In this document: piece by piece, positions 9,085-21,782 of the stretch
Numbering within the stretch: the first letter of the stretch is position 1
Layout of the letters: each line of letters starts with the position of its first letter
Assembly: GCA_032718475.1 (NCBI GenBank)
Contig: JAUCBJ010008095.1
Span: 1-64,000 of the forward strand
Reading direction: 5' to 3'
DNA: 64,000 nucleotides
DNA from: Nemertoderma westbladi
Lineage: Eukaryota > Xenacoelomorpha > Nemertodermatida > Nemertodermatidae
Translations under genes and position numbers: made by a program
The notes under the pieces: generated by a model
What the model was told of the DNA's origin: nothing
What the model saw: only the letters and a program-made list of their open reading frames with translations
The model's database searches: none

Positions 9085-11278
9085 AGTTGCTATATGAGTT
9101 TATCGATATTATAATTAATTATAATTAGGCTAGCGGTCGTCGCTGCCTCCCCTCAATGCCCCCGGACAGCGCAAGCTCCTCAGCGCTAATATACTGTCGC
9201 TGCTGTGTCTCTCGCCAACATAGTAGCTACACAACGACGACAACAACCAGCGCAAGTCACTCCACTGTCCGTCCCAAGGGCTTAGATTTACTTCAGGTTC
9301 TTGCTACAGAGGTAGACAACTGTGACTCGCTACTGTAAACACACTTTAGTAGTAACATTCACCTATAAACACACAAATTCCACACAACTGTCTCAAATTG
9401 TACACATTTGGGCCATTTGTCCATTAGTCAAATGCCTTCCAGAATGCCACGTTATTATTATGTATCCCTGGATACTAGCAGTGTGCTATTTATTCCGTAT
9501 GCTATTCAATGGGCAAGCTTTTATTGTTCTTTTAACTCGCTTCTAATTCTAGCGTGGTTGTTGCTATGGTGACATTATGGAAAGCTAGCAGTAGAATTAG
9601 GGTAATTCTCATGCATACAGATCTGGGATGCTATTTAATAGTAATTCTTTAATTGTCAATATTCCCCCTTATACATGATTTTATGAATTTTATCGGCTAT
9701 TGACTATATATTGGAGATTCTCGCACACTAATATACTTAATAGGGTGAATCTCCGCTCCCATGATCTATTAATTAATGGAATTTTGGGAATGTTATAAAT
9801 GGCATAAAATGACAATTTATCAAATTCATGAGAGGATATGAATTTAAATTTATTCCTGTAAATTTTACTATTTAAGATTAAAATAGACACAATTTTATTC
9901 CAGAACATGTCTGGGGACTAGGATCCTTAATTCTAGGAAATTTTTCCTTTTAAGCGTATCGGTGAGTGCTACGATATATTAATCGACTAGAATTTTTAAA
10001 GGATCTGAATTTTAACAGATTTGGATTTATAGATTTTCTAGAGTTAACTTGTAAGTATTTACTCTATTATATTTGTTTTGACAGATTTTTTGTAAATATT
10101 AAATAATTAATATTTAAGATGGGCACCGAATTATTCCAGAACTTGTCTGGGGACGTTAACCACTGATTCTAGAATTTTGTCTTTCAAGTATATCGGTGGG
10201 TGCCACGATATCTTAATCGACTAGAATTACAGATGGTCAAAGGGATTAAAAGATTTATTTTGCGTTTTACGCTACTGTTAAAGGGACATCACGCTACTAT
10301 ATGTATTATTTAATATACGGTATGCGAGCAATATTGCAAGAAGCAATGTCAGTGAGAAGAGGCAAGTCGTTTCCAAGGTCTACCCAGAGCTTGGTTTAGC
10401 CGAGACACGAGGATCTGAACTTTGCATTCCTAATACTCTACTTACCAATAATACTTGAATATAGTAGGAGCTTTATTGTGGGGCGAGCCACGAAGTTGGC
10501 GGAGCCTTAGCGAATTGACACTGTTAGGGGGTGGGTCAATTTATGCAAATAGTTGTCGTCGTTGTCGTCGTCGTCGTCGTTGTCGTCGTCGTCGTCGTTA
10601 CGATTTTGACATGCTAATAACTTTGTCGGATTTAAAGCTGCCAAGTTGAAAATTTGTAGGTATCAATATGAGCAAAAGTTGAGATTTTTGAGAGACTTTC
10701 AGACACCATCAGTGCAATGGTCTCCCGCTAGAGGGCCACATGTCTAAACATTAAATGCCCTCCCATTTCTTTGCTTTTAATCCGTTTAAGCTGAAACTTG
10801 GCAGATATGTATTAGACCATTAGCTGTGACTTTCAAAGGAGGCGAATCCATCTGCAGTTCTTCAGTCTGCCGCTAGAGGGCCAACGTGACTATTTGCATA
10901 AATTGACCTACCCCCTAACAGTGTCAATTCGCTAAGGCTCTGCCAACTTCGTGCTGCGCGAAGTCCCCACTTCGTGTACTTTAATAAGTACGGACATTTC
11001 ATCTTACTGTAGTCACGTATTTATAATATGATACGGACAGTAAGGAAAGAGAAAAAGAATTATTTCTCGCCATTGCACTAAATATATAATATAAGTAATT
11101 AAGTAATAAACGCGAATATATATATTGCACTAATCTACTAAATAATCGCTAAAATAACATTCTACTAAATAAAATTAAAGAAAACGATTATAATAAAATT
11201 ACATAATAATACATACATAAATATAAAATAATAAAAAAAATATAAAATAATGTAGTCACACACCCACTCCGTACGTTA
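9085..11278 (-). other. BEL-A pol-to-accessory spacer (copy 1)
   Basis: No reading frame is conserved. Most of it is shared with 47878-48581 plus 53949-54857 of copy 2. It holds two diverged copies of a roughly 110-bp block (about 9895-10005 and 10128-10235), each with a CCAGA/TCTGG hairpin next to AATAA on the element strand, an inserted MITE (10488-10970), and a very AT-rich stretch (11040-11260) after the pol stop. Confidence 0.7.
10488..10970. mobile_element. MITE-like inverted-repeat element inserted in the BEL-A spacer
   Basis: Copy 2 reads straight through this site (near 48162), so it is an insertion. Arms of about 85 bp are inverted copies: CACGAAGTTGGCGGAGCCTT, AGCGAATTGACACTGTTAGG and GGTCAATTTATGCAAATAGT. 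The interior carries a GTC/GTT microsatellite (about 10555-10597) and two diverged direct repeats, each ending in CCGCTAGAGGGCC (10727 and 10870). The target duplication is short or unclear (GT). The right end has an extra hairpin (ACTTCGCGCAGC). Confidence 0.75.
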
Positions 11279-14200
11279 CTACATTGGGGAGTCCCTAGAT
11301 GTTTGTTGGATTAGGGAAGTGGTCGTGGGGAGAGTATCTTGCCTTCCATAGTTTTCGGATAGTTCTCTGTTTCGTTCCAGTAAACATAAACGACCGATTG
11401 GGCGATTGAGCTGCTGCGTTTCGAATACAATTCCAGGTTTCTTAAAGTTACGTCGCATGACGACGAGTTCTACCGATCGCACTAAACCATCATCGGATAT
11501 ATGAGTTTCGATGATACGACCTGTCTGCCACCGCTTACGTGGAAGATCTGATTCCACAATAAGGACCATGTCTCCGGCGCTGACGTTTTCTTTCTGCGCA
11601 AACCACTTGGTTCGAAGTTGTAGCATAGGCAGATAATGTTTTTCGAAATGGTCAGCGAAACGACGGGATAATAACTGCATAAGTTGCCAAGTTTGTCGGC
11701 AGTATTCGTCTCCGTCCGTGATTTCCGATCGTGGGAGCATGGCTACAGGTTTCTTCAGTAGGAAATGCGCGGGTGTTAGCGCTTCTAGGGAGTCGGGACT
11801 CGATGAGACTGGCATAAGCGGTCTCTCGTTAAGATAGGCGGTGATTTCCTCCATTAACGTCCGCAAAAGTTCGTCGGTGAGATACGCGCGGCAAGGCACT
11901 ATAAAGTAAAATGCGGTCTTCACGCTCCTTATTAATCTCTCCCAACTTCCTCCCCACCAAGGGGCGTCGGAGGCATTGAAGGTCCAGCTTGATGCGGTTA
12001 CCCTTAGCTGATCGTCCACCTGTCTTTGGTTCCAATCTTTAACGTAAGCTTTGATCTCATTATTGGCGCCAATGAAGTTCGTTCCCTTATCAGATCTCAT
12101 CGTGTTGCTCGTTCCAAAGCGAGCGATCTGTCGGCGTAAACTCAGTATGAAGCTGTTTATAGATGATCGTTCACCATATCGAGATAGATCGCTCTACAAG
12201 TCATACAGACAAAGATGACACACCATCGCTTGACTATAGTCCTAGCACGATATACTTCAATAGGGCCAAATAAATCCACACCGGTATTAGTAAAGGGTGG
12301 TTCATAGAAGCTTACTCGTTCCCTAGGTAATTCTGCCTCTCGCTGTGTTAAAGGCCTACTAAATGCTTTCCTACAGGGTATACAGTTCCTAAGAACTTGG
12401 TTCAGAGCTCTACGGGGTTTATGAAAATAATAGCGAGTTCGAATTTTTCGCTAAGAACTCGTTCTCTACCAGCATGGTAAAGCCTACTGTGAACATCTAC
12501 AATCATCTTGATTTGTATTTCAAGATTTCTAATGAGTATGGGAAATTTAGTGTCAAAGGATAATGGAGCATTAGTTAGTCTCCCTCCAACACGTATTAAC
12601 CCATCTATCATTGTGCTAGAGAAACGATCCCTTAAGCGCGTCTGTGGATTTCTCAAAAATAGGAAATACTTATCGGAATCTTCATAGCATTGCAGGAGTC
12701 TCAGTATCTGCTTATTGGTTTCTTCATGCTCTTGGTAACTGATCTTCTCCTTCAGAAACCTATCTGATACTTTGTATTTGGGAAGATCTTTAATAGCATG
12801 GACCTGCGCAGATGTCAGTGGAGCGGTATCACTAGCGATCTTCATCCTGGAGTAGTGATGATGGAAGCATCGCTTCAAATACACGACGGCCTTACAAAGC
12901 CGATTCCAGGAGCTATAGTGATTTATCACTCTCACGCAGGAGAGGTGAGAGTCCCTGCGAGATGTCTGGTGTTCCAGATTTCCAGTCTCTTTCTCTGATT
13001 TCCACAACAGATTTATTTGTGGCGGGGGAGTTTAGATCCACAGCATCGTCCCCTGAAATGTGTAGTACAGACAGATCTATCACGGGTTTAAATAACTTTG
13101 ATTTACTCGTACGGGTTTTAGGTTTGACTTTCTCCGCTCCCTTGGCTTGTCTAATCTCAGCCGTGGTGAGATGAGGAGGCCATTCTTCGTCTTCTTTACA
13201 GAAGGAAGTCGGGTCCACCTAACCAGTCCGGAGTATCTATCAGTTCTTGAGAAGTTGCTCCTCTGGAGGCGATGTCGGCTGGATTAATCGTCCCAGGGCA
13301 ATGTCTCCATTGATCTACATTAGTGCGACTAAGTATAATGGCTACTCTGTTGGTAACGAAGACGCTGAACTGACAAGCTCCATTGGTTATATACTCCAGA
13401 ACGAGTAAAGCATCGGTCCAATAGACAGTTTTCTCCAGTGGATAGTCGATCTGTTCTGTTACATTCCGGCCGATGGTTGTAGCGTATAGAGCCGCCTTTA
13501 ACTCCGCTCGAGGAACTCGTAGTTTGTTGTTTATCAAGGCCTTAGAGGTAACCAAGGCAACTTTAATTTCATCCGCAGTTTCAACCCTCAGGTAGGCTAC
13601 TATACCTATTCCCATATCGCTGGCGTCTCCAAACACATGGAGTTGATAGGAATACATGGGGAGAACGTGACCAAAATATGAACGGGAAATAATAAAGTTC
13701 TCGATGGAAGGTAGAGAATCTTCCCATTTCATCCACTTCTTTAGCAGTTCTCCCTTAAGTGGATCGTCCCACGAGTGGTTTTCAAGCCACATTTGTTGAA
13801 CTAAGCTCCGAGCAACTAATATAACTGGGCTAATAAATCCCAATGGATCGAAATAAGTGCTTAGGATACTTAGACAAATCCGTTTGGTTCGAACTGGATT
13901 ATCTCGCGGTTTTAGCTGGAAAAATAATATATCTCTCTCTGTGTCCCATTTCAAACCAAGCGTCTTGGTTTCCGGAAGATCGTCCTTGATGAGGTCCAGA
14001 TCTTTAACACCTCGGTCTTCTACCGGGATCGATTCCAGAAACTCACGGGAGTTACTAGTGAATTTGGTTAGTCGAAATCCACCGCGTTTCAAGCACTCTA
14101 CCGTTCCCTTGGCAACATCAATGGCTTCTTCCACAGATGGGAAGGACTTTAAATTGTCGTCCATGTATATATCCCGTTTGATGTTGTCGATAACCGCTTT

Positions 14201-17200
14201 AGAGAAGGCGTCTCGGTTGTCATCCGCAGTAGTACGCACTACTGAGCAAGCATTCGAGGGGCTCGAGATGATCCCGAAAGCCTGGATGGTCATCCAGTAC
14301 TCCATCGGTTTTTGGTTGAGGTCTCCTTCAGGCCACGACAGAAATCGTAGGCTGTCTCGATCCCTATCCAGCGCTTTGACTTGTAAGAACATGCCTTCTA
14401 TATCCGAAGCGAAAGCGATAGAATATTGCCGTAACCTTAATAGTATTCCCAACAAGGATTGGAGTAAGGTGGGTCCCGGCAACAACTCAGAGTTAAGGGA
14501 TTGGCCCATGTAAAGGGCGGAGCCATCGAATACTACCCGGACTTCGTTGGGTTTACCGGGTTTGGGAACGTAATGATTGGTAGATAATACGTTCTCTCAG
14601 TTACAGGTGTTTCTTCCGGTACTCGCTCCGCGTATCCCTTATCGATGAATTTCTTCAGCTGGGTCTTATACATCTCTTTAGCTGAAGTATTGGCCATAAG
14701 ACGCCGATGTAGATGCGCGATTCTCTTCTCCGCCAAGGGTCGATTATTTATAAAGTTGGGTTCTTGCCATTGGAACGTAAGACCAATCTCATATCTACCC
14801 TGATCTTTACGAAAACGGGTAGTCGTTTCCTGAATCTGCTTGGCTCTCTCCTCCTCGACAGATAGGGCCTTGTCATAGGAATTAGGCTCTACGGCTTCTT
14901 GAGTAAAAAATCGTACGGCGTGTTCATCGCGAATCTTATCGTGGTATCTATCTATCGCCTCATTTAATTCATCGTTGTAATCGAATTGTCTGCCATGATT
15001 GATGAGATGGCACAGGTTCACTTGGTTTCGCCAAGTTTCCTTTTCGGTGAGGAGGTTGATTGTATTTTCCTTGTCGAATAATTGGTCAATATTGTCATTA
15101 TCTGAGGAGTATGGTGTTCCCGCAGTTGTGGTCTCTCCCTCACTGATTTCTTCTTCCCATTCACTCACCTGATGTACTTTGTCGTGAGGTAGTCTTTCCA
15201 TGAGTGTTCTACGGGAAGGTCCAGTGAAGTACCAACCTACTCTTGTTCTTCCCGCATAGGTTTGCAATGGTTGCGGTCGAGCAGGCCGTTTTTCTAATGT
15301 CTCCAGCGCCTCATGCGCATTTTGGCCGATCAATATCTGTACCCCTGGGTAGTCGGTGTTGAATCTAGGGATATCATGCTGCTGGGTAAAATGATCTTCA
15401 TCCCAGTTATAAGGTTCCACTTTGCTGTTAGCAAAGTTCTTTATCGCCACCATTTTTACTGACCTTATGCTATGTTCTCCTAGTTCATCCTGGGGAGTGG
15501 ACAACGAGCCTACATAATAATCTGTAGCTACTGTGGATTTCCAAACCTGCATAATTCCTGAAAGGTTCAATTTAGTTTGGAACTTGGGTTGTCCAGCAAA
15601 GATGTCCTCGGCTAGTTCTTTATCGATGAATGTTCCTGTGCTGCCGGAGTCCAGAAGGGCGTTTACTATAAAACTCTTACCTGGCCTGTGGACTCTCAGT
15701 TGAACTACTGGGAATTCACGAATTCCGACGTTGGAAGTTGGCACTTTCCAAGATGGTTGTCTGTCCGGAATAGTCGGTTGCGCTTCATTATCGGTGTCAG
15801 TCTCATACGTAATCGCTCGATACACTGCGGTGTTTATCATATAACAGGACTCGTTTTCGTCGGAGAATTCGTCCGTGTAGAATCCTTCCATCTCAGAGCT
15901 GTGGTCAGTGTCGTTCACATCACTGAATTGGACATGTAGTTCGGACTCACTTACCTGACTCGTGTTGGTTCTTTGAAATTCTGTGTGCAGCAAGATATGA
16001 TGTTTTGCGCCGCACTTAGCGCACCTCGCGTCTGAGAAACAGGTTTGCCATTGGTGTCCTTGTCTGAGACAATTATAACACAACCGCTTATCCCACATGA
16101 CATCACGTCTATCCTTTAAGGATTTCTTCAAGAATTCATCGCACCCACTCAGGCGATGGGGCCCGTCGCACAAAGCACATTTGGGTGTGATGTTACTCAC
16201 CTTAACCTGTGTGGTGTTGTGCACACTTGGTCTTTCTTCGGGCTTTCTTCCATGAATTCTTTTAGGAGACGTGGGAGGAGTTTTTGTTACCTGTTCTCTC
16301 CTGTAACTGGTTCGAGACTTAGATTTACTTACGTCTTTCTGTGTTTTGTTGACGTAATAAGATCTTTCGGTGTCTTTCCCGCTGTTCTCCTCCTGGGAGG
16401 CTTGGCTTTCGCCGTCTTCTGTATAACACACTGGTGTTACCTTTCTCCTAGAAACAGGTTTTTCACTCAACTTATTTTCCGGTGTCTTCTCTCGGGACTG
16501 CTTTAGGAGCTGTAATCTTACCTCTCCATTTAAGAATGACATGAGATCAGCCATGGTAGGGTCTCTTTGTTGCTGGTCCATCATATAGAGAACTCTTTTG
16601 TCCCAACGCGTACCTACTCCACCCTTCGGCAAAGTAGATGCCATGGCTCCAACAACCATAGAACTCTCATATTCATGAGACTTACCTAGCCAATCTAACT
16701 GTCTACAGATCTCCTGGATCTCATCGGAAAATTATATAATCCCGCTGCTAAGAAACTTTCGGGGCGCTACTAATTTCGCATACAAATACCTAGCTATGTT
16801 AGTCCTATTACCATACCTGATATTTAGTGTATCCCAAACTTGTCTTAATCCATCTGGATGTCCAATAAACTTCAACGCCATTAACTTGGGAGGTCCTTCC
16901 AAGCACTCAATGAGGAATCTAAGTTGCTCTCCGTTGGATAGTACAGAGTTCTGTATGTTATCTTTGTAATATTCATTAAAAGGTAACCATTTCATCTCAT
17001 CTCCATTGAACTTGACGATCTCTCCCACCTTTACCGCTTGACGGGCTTCGGTTCTAGCCATTTGACACGTAAAACTTTATTGGGCCATCGTATTATTTAA
17101 TATCGAGATATCGGTATATAAATTTCTCGGATTATGGCCAGGTCTATATGGAATATCATTATCAACAGGCTTATAATTACCCTTAATAGGGTTTGCTATA

Positions 17201-19456
17201 GGAGTTTCTACTTCACTAGCAGTATAGATGCGTGTAGGCTCCACACCTTGCGCATGAAATATTTCAGACCTAACAGGTTGACACATCGTTACAGGGGGTG
17301 GTGGTATACCCCTTTGTATATTCACCAATTTATCGCGTTCTAACGCGATACTCTGCTGCACTTCTTGCAACTCTAACCTACCCTCTCTTACTGTTCCCTT
17401 TAACTGCTGAACAGTCCCCTCCAACTCTCGGACCTGTTGGGAGGAACGGGCATGCTTTTCCCCCATCTGCCTGAGCAGGAGATCCATCCCCCGCCGTCGC
17501 TCCTCCACCCACTTTACCGCCGAAGCGGGAGCCGCCAACATAGTAGCGGGTAGACGAGGGACGACAAATCTTTGATGTCTCGCTCGGCGTCCAGGACCGG
17601 GATTGACTCAGGGGCTGTTGTAGTTTAGGTAGTTTAGGTACAGGTAGTTTAGTACTGTGCAAAGGGAATATAGAGTTAGGTTCTGGAAGTACAGGGGTCT
17701 CTATCACAGAGGGGGTGGCTTCGAGAACAACAGGCGTAATTATTTCAGGCACATCTACTATAGTAGGGAGTCTTTCTACTCTAATAATTTGGTCTGTGGG
17801 TTCTGTATTACCCAAGTCTACACTAGCTAGTTGCCTTCTCACAGCTGGGAGCAAATTAGGCAATTTCTGACGGCGTGGCGTTCTTCTACGTCCGCTGGAA
17901 CAAGATCTATTTCTTCCGCCTTCAGGATCGATGGTATCGCCTTCATCAGAAGAGGTAGGTCCCTGTCTCCTGAGAAGCTGTTCTCTGTTTATTTAAGTAA
18001 TCTTGCTTCTCTTGAAGATTTTCCAACACTAGTTGGGCTGTCTCTTCAGATGCCTTCTGTTCTGCTTCTACCACTGCCTCTGCCGCTTTTCTTTCCGCTT
18101 CTGCCGCTGCCGCTTTTCTTTCAATTTCCGCTGCTGCCGCTTTTCTTTCTGCTTCTGCCGCTTTTCTTTCAATTTCCGCTGCTGCCGCTTTTCTTTCTGC
18201 TTCTGCCGCTTTTCTTTCAATTTCCGCTGCTGCTTTTCTTTCCGCTTCTGCCGCTGCCGCTTTTCTTTCAATTTCCGCTGCTGCCGCTGCCGCTACCTTT
18301 CTGTCTTCTATTCGTTTTTTCTTTAATTGTTCTTCCTGTTCCCTAGCGATGAGGATGCTTTCATCATATTTAGCCTGCTCAGCGGCTAACATTTCCGCAT
18401 CTAATGAGTACAACACAAATTTGGCTCCCTCACTATTAGGGTGAAGTCCAGCTAGCCTTCTCCTTAGCTCTTTGTCACCTATGAATCGTTGATAGTCCGA
18501 CAGATAGATGTCAATAGCGTCTTTCTTCTGAGGTTTTTCGGATGTAACTTCGCTTTCCACCTGAGAAAAGGCAGCATCTGTTGATTCTCCGTGGGTAGCG
18601 CGCTCAGTTAGCTGCATTTTCCATTGTGTCGTTCCTTGGACTTTAAAACTCGCCCGTTGGAACCAAGTCTTTACGGCAACTTGCAACGACGTATCTTGGC
18701 TTCTCTTTGAGGCTTCCTCAAAGGCGGAAAGGATTAGTCTGATCCGTAAGATTCGTTCTCGAACTTGATAAAGCAGCTCTCCCTGCTCTTGAGGTCCTTG
18801 AGGTTGTTGAAACAGGTGTTCCTCTAATCGCTCCAAAGAGCTGAAGAATCCCTGGACATATCCTGCTGCCGACCTCTTCCACACAGTTGGATCTCGGGTG
18901 TCCCTTATTACTCCCATCCTGTATAAGTCCTCCCAGGCTGCTTCTGATAAGTTAAACGGGAGTCCAGGTCCGGGGAAGTTCCATTGCGTCTTGACAATAG
19001 ACTTCAGTTCCTCCATTGTGTATCCCGCATAACTGTCCTTGGTCGATCGCTTACTTCTCGCCCAATCGATTTGATGTTCTTCCACCACAATCAATACTCT
19101 AGTGAGTACAGCTCCAGGAAGAATTAGAAGTGGATCTGCATAAACCGCTTCTGCCATCCTTGCTCCGATTTCGAGTGTCAACTCCATAGTGTCTGAACTA
19201 CTGGAGTTATCAGGCCGCTGAGAAATAAGTTCCCGGTTTGTGCGCTGCTGCTGTTTAACAGCTGCCTCTTGGTCCCGTTTGACTTTAGCCCTAGTGCCTA
19301 TGAGGGATCTATGGTGCTTCACCAGCCTAGGGTCTGATAATACTACTGTAGGGATAACCTTTCTTACAGTAGGAGGGGACTTGGACTTCGGTCTCGGATT
19401 TTACATACTGTTCTTTCTAGGAGACTATCTGACAGTGTTTGTTTTGTGTCAGCCAT
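11279..19456 (-). pseudogene. BEL-A gag-pol pseudogene (copy 1)
   Basis: Colinear with the gag-pol of copy 2. The start is at 19456, where MADTKQTLSDSLL matches MSDTQQNLSDSLI. Order on the minus strand: Gag with Ala/Glu/Arg/Lys repeats (about 18290-18060), DUF1759-type domain (about 17061-16640), CCHC knuckles (about 16200-15990), aspartic protease DSGSTG (about 15650), RT with YMDD (about 14170), RNase H (FGDASD about 13625), integrase with MRSDKGTNF (about 12095) and GGSWERL (about 11935), and a DUF5641-like C-terminus. Long open pieces remain (16659-14533, 14509-13196) but shifts and stops occur near 19400, 17600, 17060, 16735, 14520, 13200 and 12150. At the site of the copy 2 nonsense codon this copy keeps CAA. 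Confidence 0.88.
18060..18300 (-). repeat. Ala/Glu/Arg/Lys coding repeats in Gag (copy 1)
   Basis: Tandem units encoding AAAEIERKAA / AEAERKAA, predicted to form a long charged helix or coiled coil. Copy 2 has a different pattern and number of units at the same place, so this part of Gag evolves like a minisatellite. Confidence 0.85.
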
Positions 19457-21006
19457 GATTTATATTGCAGTTGAATGCCTACCACCATAACGACAGTTAA
19501 AGTAAGTCTAGTAATTCAGTATCAACTGTAAGCCTAGTAATTAATTACCGATACCGTTACTCAGTGTAACGTGATATATATAATATATTAAAATACCGGT
19601 ATACACTTATAGTATATATAAGTATTATTACAGACTAGGTTTAGTCACAGAATACCGGTATATAATTTCAGCCTAAATTTATATAAATATATATAATAAG
19701 CCTGCCTTAAATACCGGTAATGTCAATAATTTTATAATAACTGAATTTCTGAATTTTAGGGTGACTTCCCTTTACTTGTTACTGTTATTAAGCAGTAGTC
19801 CAACTGATATTAAGACCTAATTGATGTATAACAGGCCTACTATTTTATAAATCGGTTTGAGTTGATTTATAAGATATATATACCCGTACAATGGGTTTTG
19901 ACAATGTTTGAAATAAATGTTATTATTTCTGAGTAAGGAGTCACTACACAGAAGCTGAATACTCTCAGTGGAGTGCTACTTGTTGGACACTAATACGAAT
20001 TATTCTACTTTACTAAGTTACTTATCACTACAAATTACTTACAATTACTGTGGGAGATTACAATCTCTAAACAAACAATAACAAGTTACACGTACAAATT
20101 TTAGGGTAATTTCACAAGAAATCTACAAACCAGAATAACAAGGAGTTAGAATTTCTGATTATTACAAACGGACAGGATACTACGGTATTTGAAAATAATA
20201 AAGCAGTAGTAAGTAAATTGCGTTGTCCAGATAAGAAAATACCACCGTCTGACGACTTATAGCCGTAGCGCTATAAGTACTACGTTATGTACCCGGAGTG
20301 TCCTTACCTAGAAGTTAATTACCGCAGCCAACCAGAGCTAATGTGCCTATTAACCACTTTACAACACAAATATACTGCCTACACACAAAATTACTTTTGG
20401 AAAGCACTGTACTCTAAACCCTAAATTAGGTACAAGTACTTATACAACAAATAACCAGCAGTTAAATATACTTGTACAGCCAAAAGAACCACGGTATCTG
20501 ATGGAGTGACCGGAGCACAAAATCACCAGTCTTTACCTAAGCCTAGCAGCCCTGATGTAGTACCGGGGTTAATTTAACTACAACGCTATGTATAACAAGC
20601 ACAATTACTGTAGGAATGAACTTGGGGAGTTTGTAGGTTGCAAATACTCGCATAAACTCTGAATAATAAATATTACGCTACCCGTGCAGATTATACAAAC
20701 AAAATACAGACCAAATGCTGGCAGACTACTGTCAAGCCTAAATAAACTACAGTATATGCAGACTCCGAAATGGTTAGTTAGTAGGCGTTCTAACCGAGTA
20801 GTACGATTCGAGTAGTACGTACGAGTAGGACGCAGTCCCTGATTAAATATCAATACCTACCGGTATACAATTATCAAAAATCGAATAATACTGTTGTACC
20901 TGTAAGTACCGGTTCGGGTAGTTAGGCAGTTAAGCCTACAGCTTACCGTTCGACCGGCACCTTCGACTTTATTGCCTACTGTGCAATAAAGAACAAAATC
21001 TATTAT
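19457..21006 (-). other. BEL-A 5' leader (copy 1)
   Basis: Non-coding region between LTR and gag start, corresponding to 37525-39696 of copy 2. It is AT-rich and dotted with ACCGGTA motifs. A primer-binding site is not obvious; the bases after the LTR end (element strand ATAATAGATTTTG) are diverged from copy 2. Confidence 0.65.
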
Positions 21007-21782
21007 TGTTTGAGCTTTCAGACCTTTAGCAGTTTAACCTGCCAAATTTAGGTGTCCTCTTGTTTATAAATCGACTTTAGCCTATAACAATTATTTTTAG
21101 TGCACATGAAGTTACATTAGCCGAAGCCAGTCTATGCGCGATCATTCACCCACTGTTAAGGGAGACTGGATTCGGGTGCTTTGAAAGTTATTGCGTTGCA
21201 GACCTACTGTATTATTCGATTGATCATTACTATATAATCTCTGACAATATATTTACTTTTGGGGAAATATTAACAGTTCCTTTAGGACGTGGCGCTTTAA
21301 GTATATAAAACAGAGTTATGACTTATACTAAACACAACGAGATGGCCACTGAGTTTCGTAAATAGGCATTCTTTAGGAGATGCTTTATTATCTGTCACAC
21401 TACTTCACACGACTTCACACTGATCTGCCGACCATCACTGAATTTGATCATATATAAGGAGGATAGCAACTGACACATGTAGGGATTATGAAATAGCATT
21501 TAATTCACATAAAAACCACTATAATGTAAGTCGCAATTGCTACAGGTAACCGGTCCCTCTTACCTTCAGTAATCAAGAAGATTGGGGGTTTTATGATTAT
21601 TTATCGTTATTCTCCAAATATAACAACATATCCATCCATATACAACAATTAATAACAGACAGTAAACAAAAGTAAAATAATGCGGTGAACAGTCAGTATG
21701 TGTTGCTTATGCAGTGTTGTGCAGTACTTCAGTGCTCCAGGTTTGATAATAGATTTACGTTCTTGTAATCAAAGCCATCTAA
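21007..21782 (-). repeat. BEL-A 5' LTR, CA-proximal part (copy 1)
   Basis: Matches 3843-4621 of the copy 3 LTR almost base for base, ending (element strand) GCTCAAACA. The match stops abruptly at 21783, where the tandem array begins, so the TG-proximal part is absent. Confidence 0.8.

Noticed and set aside
9897-9990. p53-like half-sites (GAACATGTCT, GAACTTGTCT) in the spacer hairpins.
   Set aside because: Only single half-sites, explained by the hairpin stem; no evidence of a paired site.
18033-18326. Cys/Phe-rich plus-strand frame, toxin-like at first sight.
   Set aside because: It is the antisense reading of the Ala/Glu/Arg/Lys repeats of Gag; the same artefact appears at 40777-41310.
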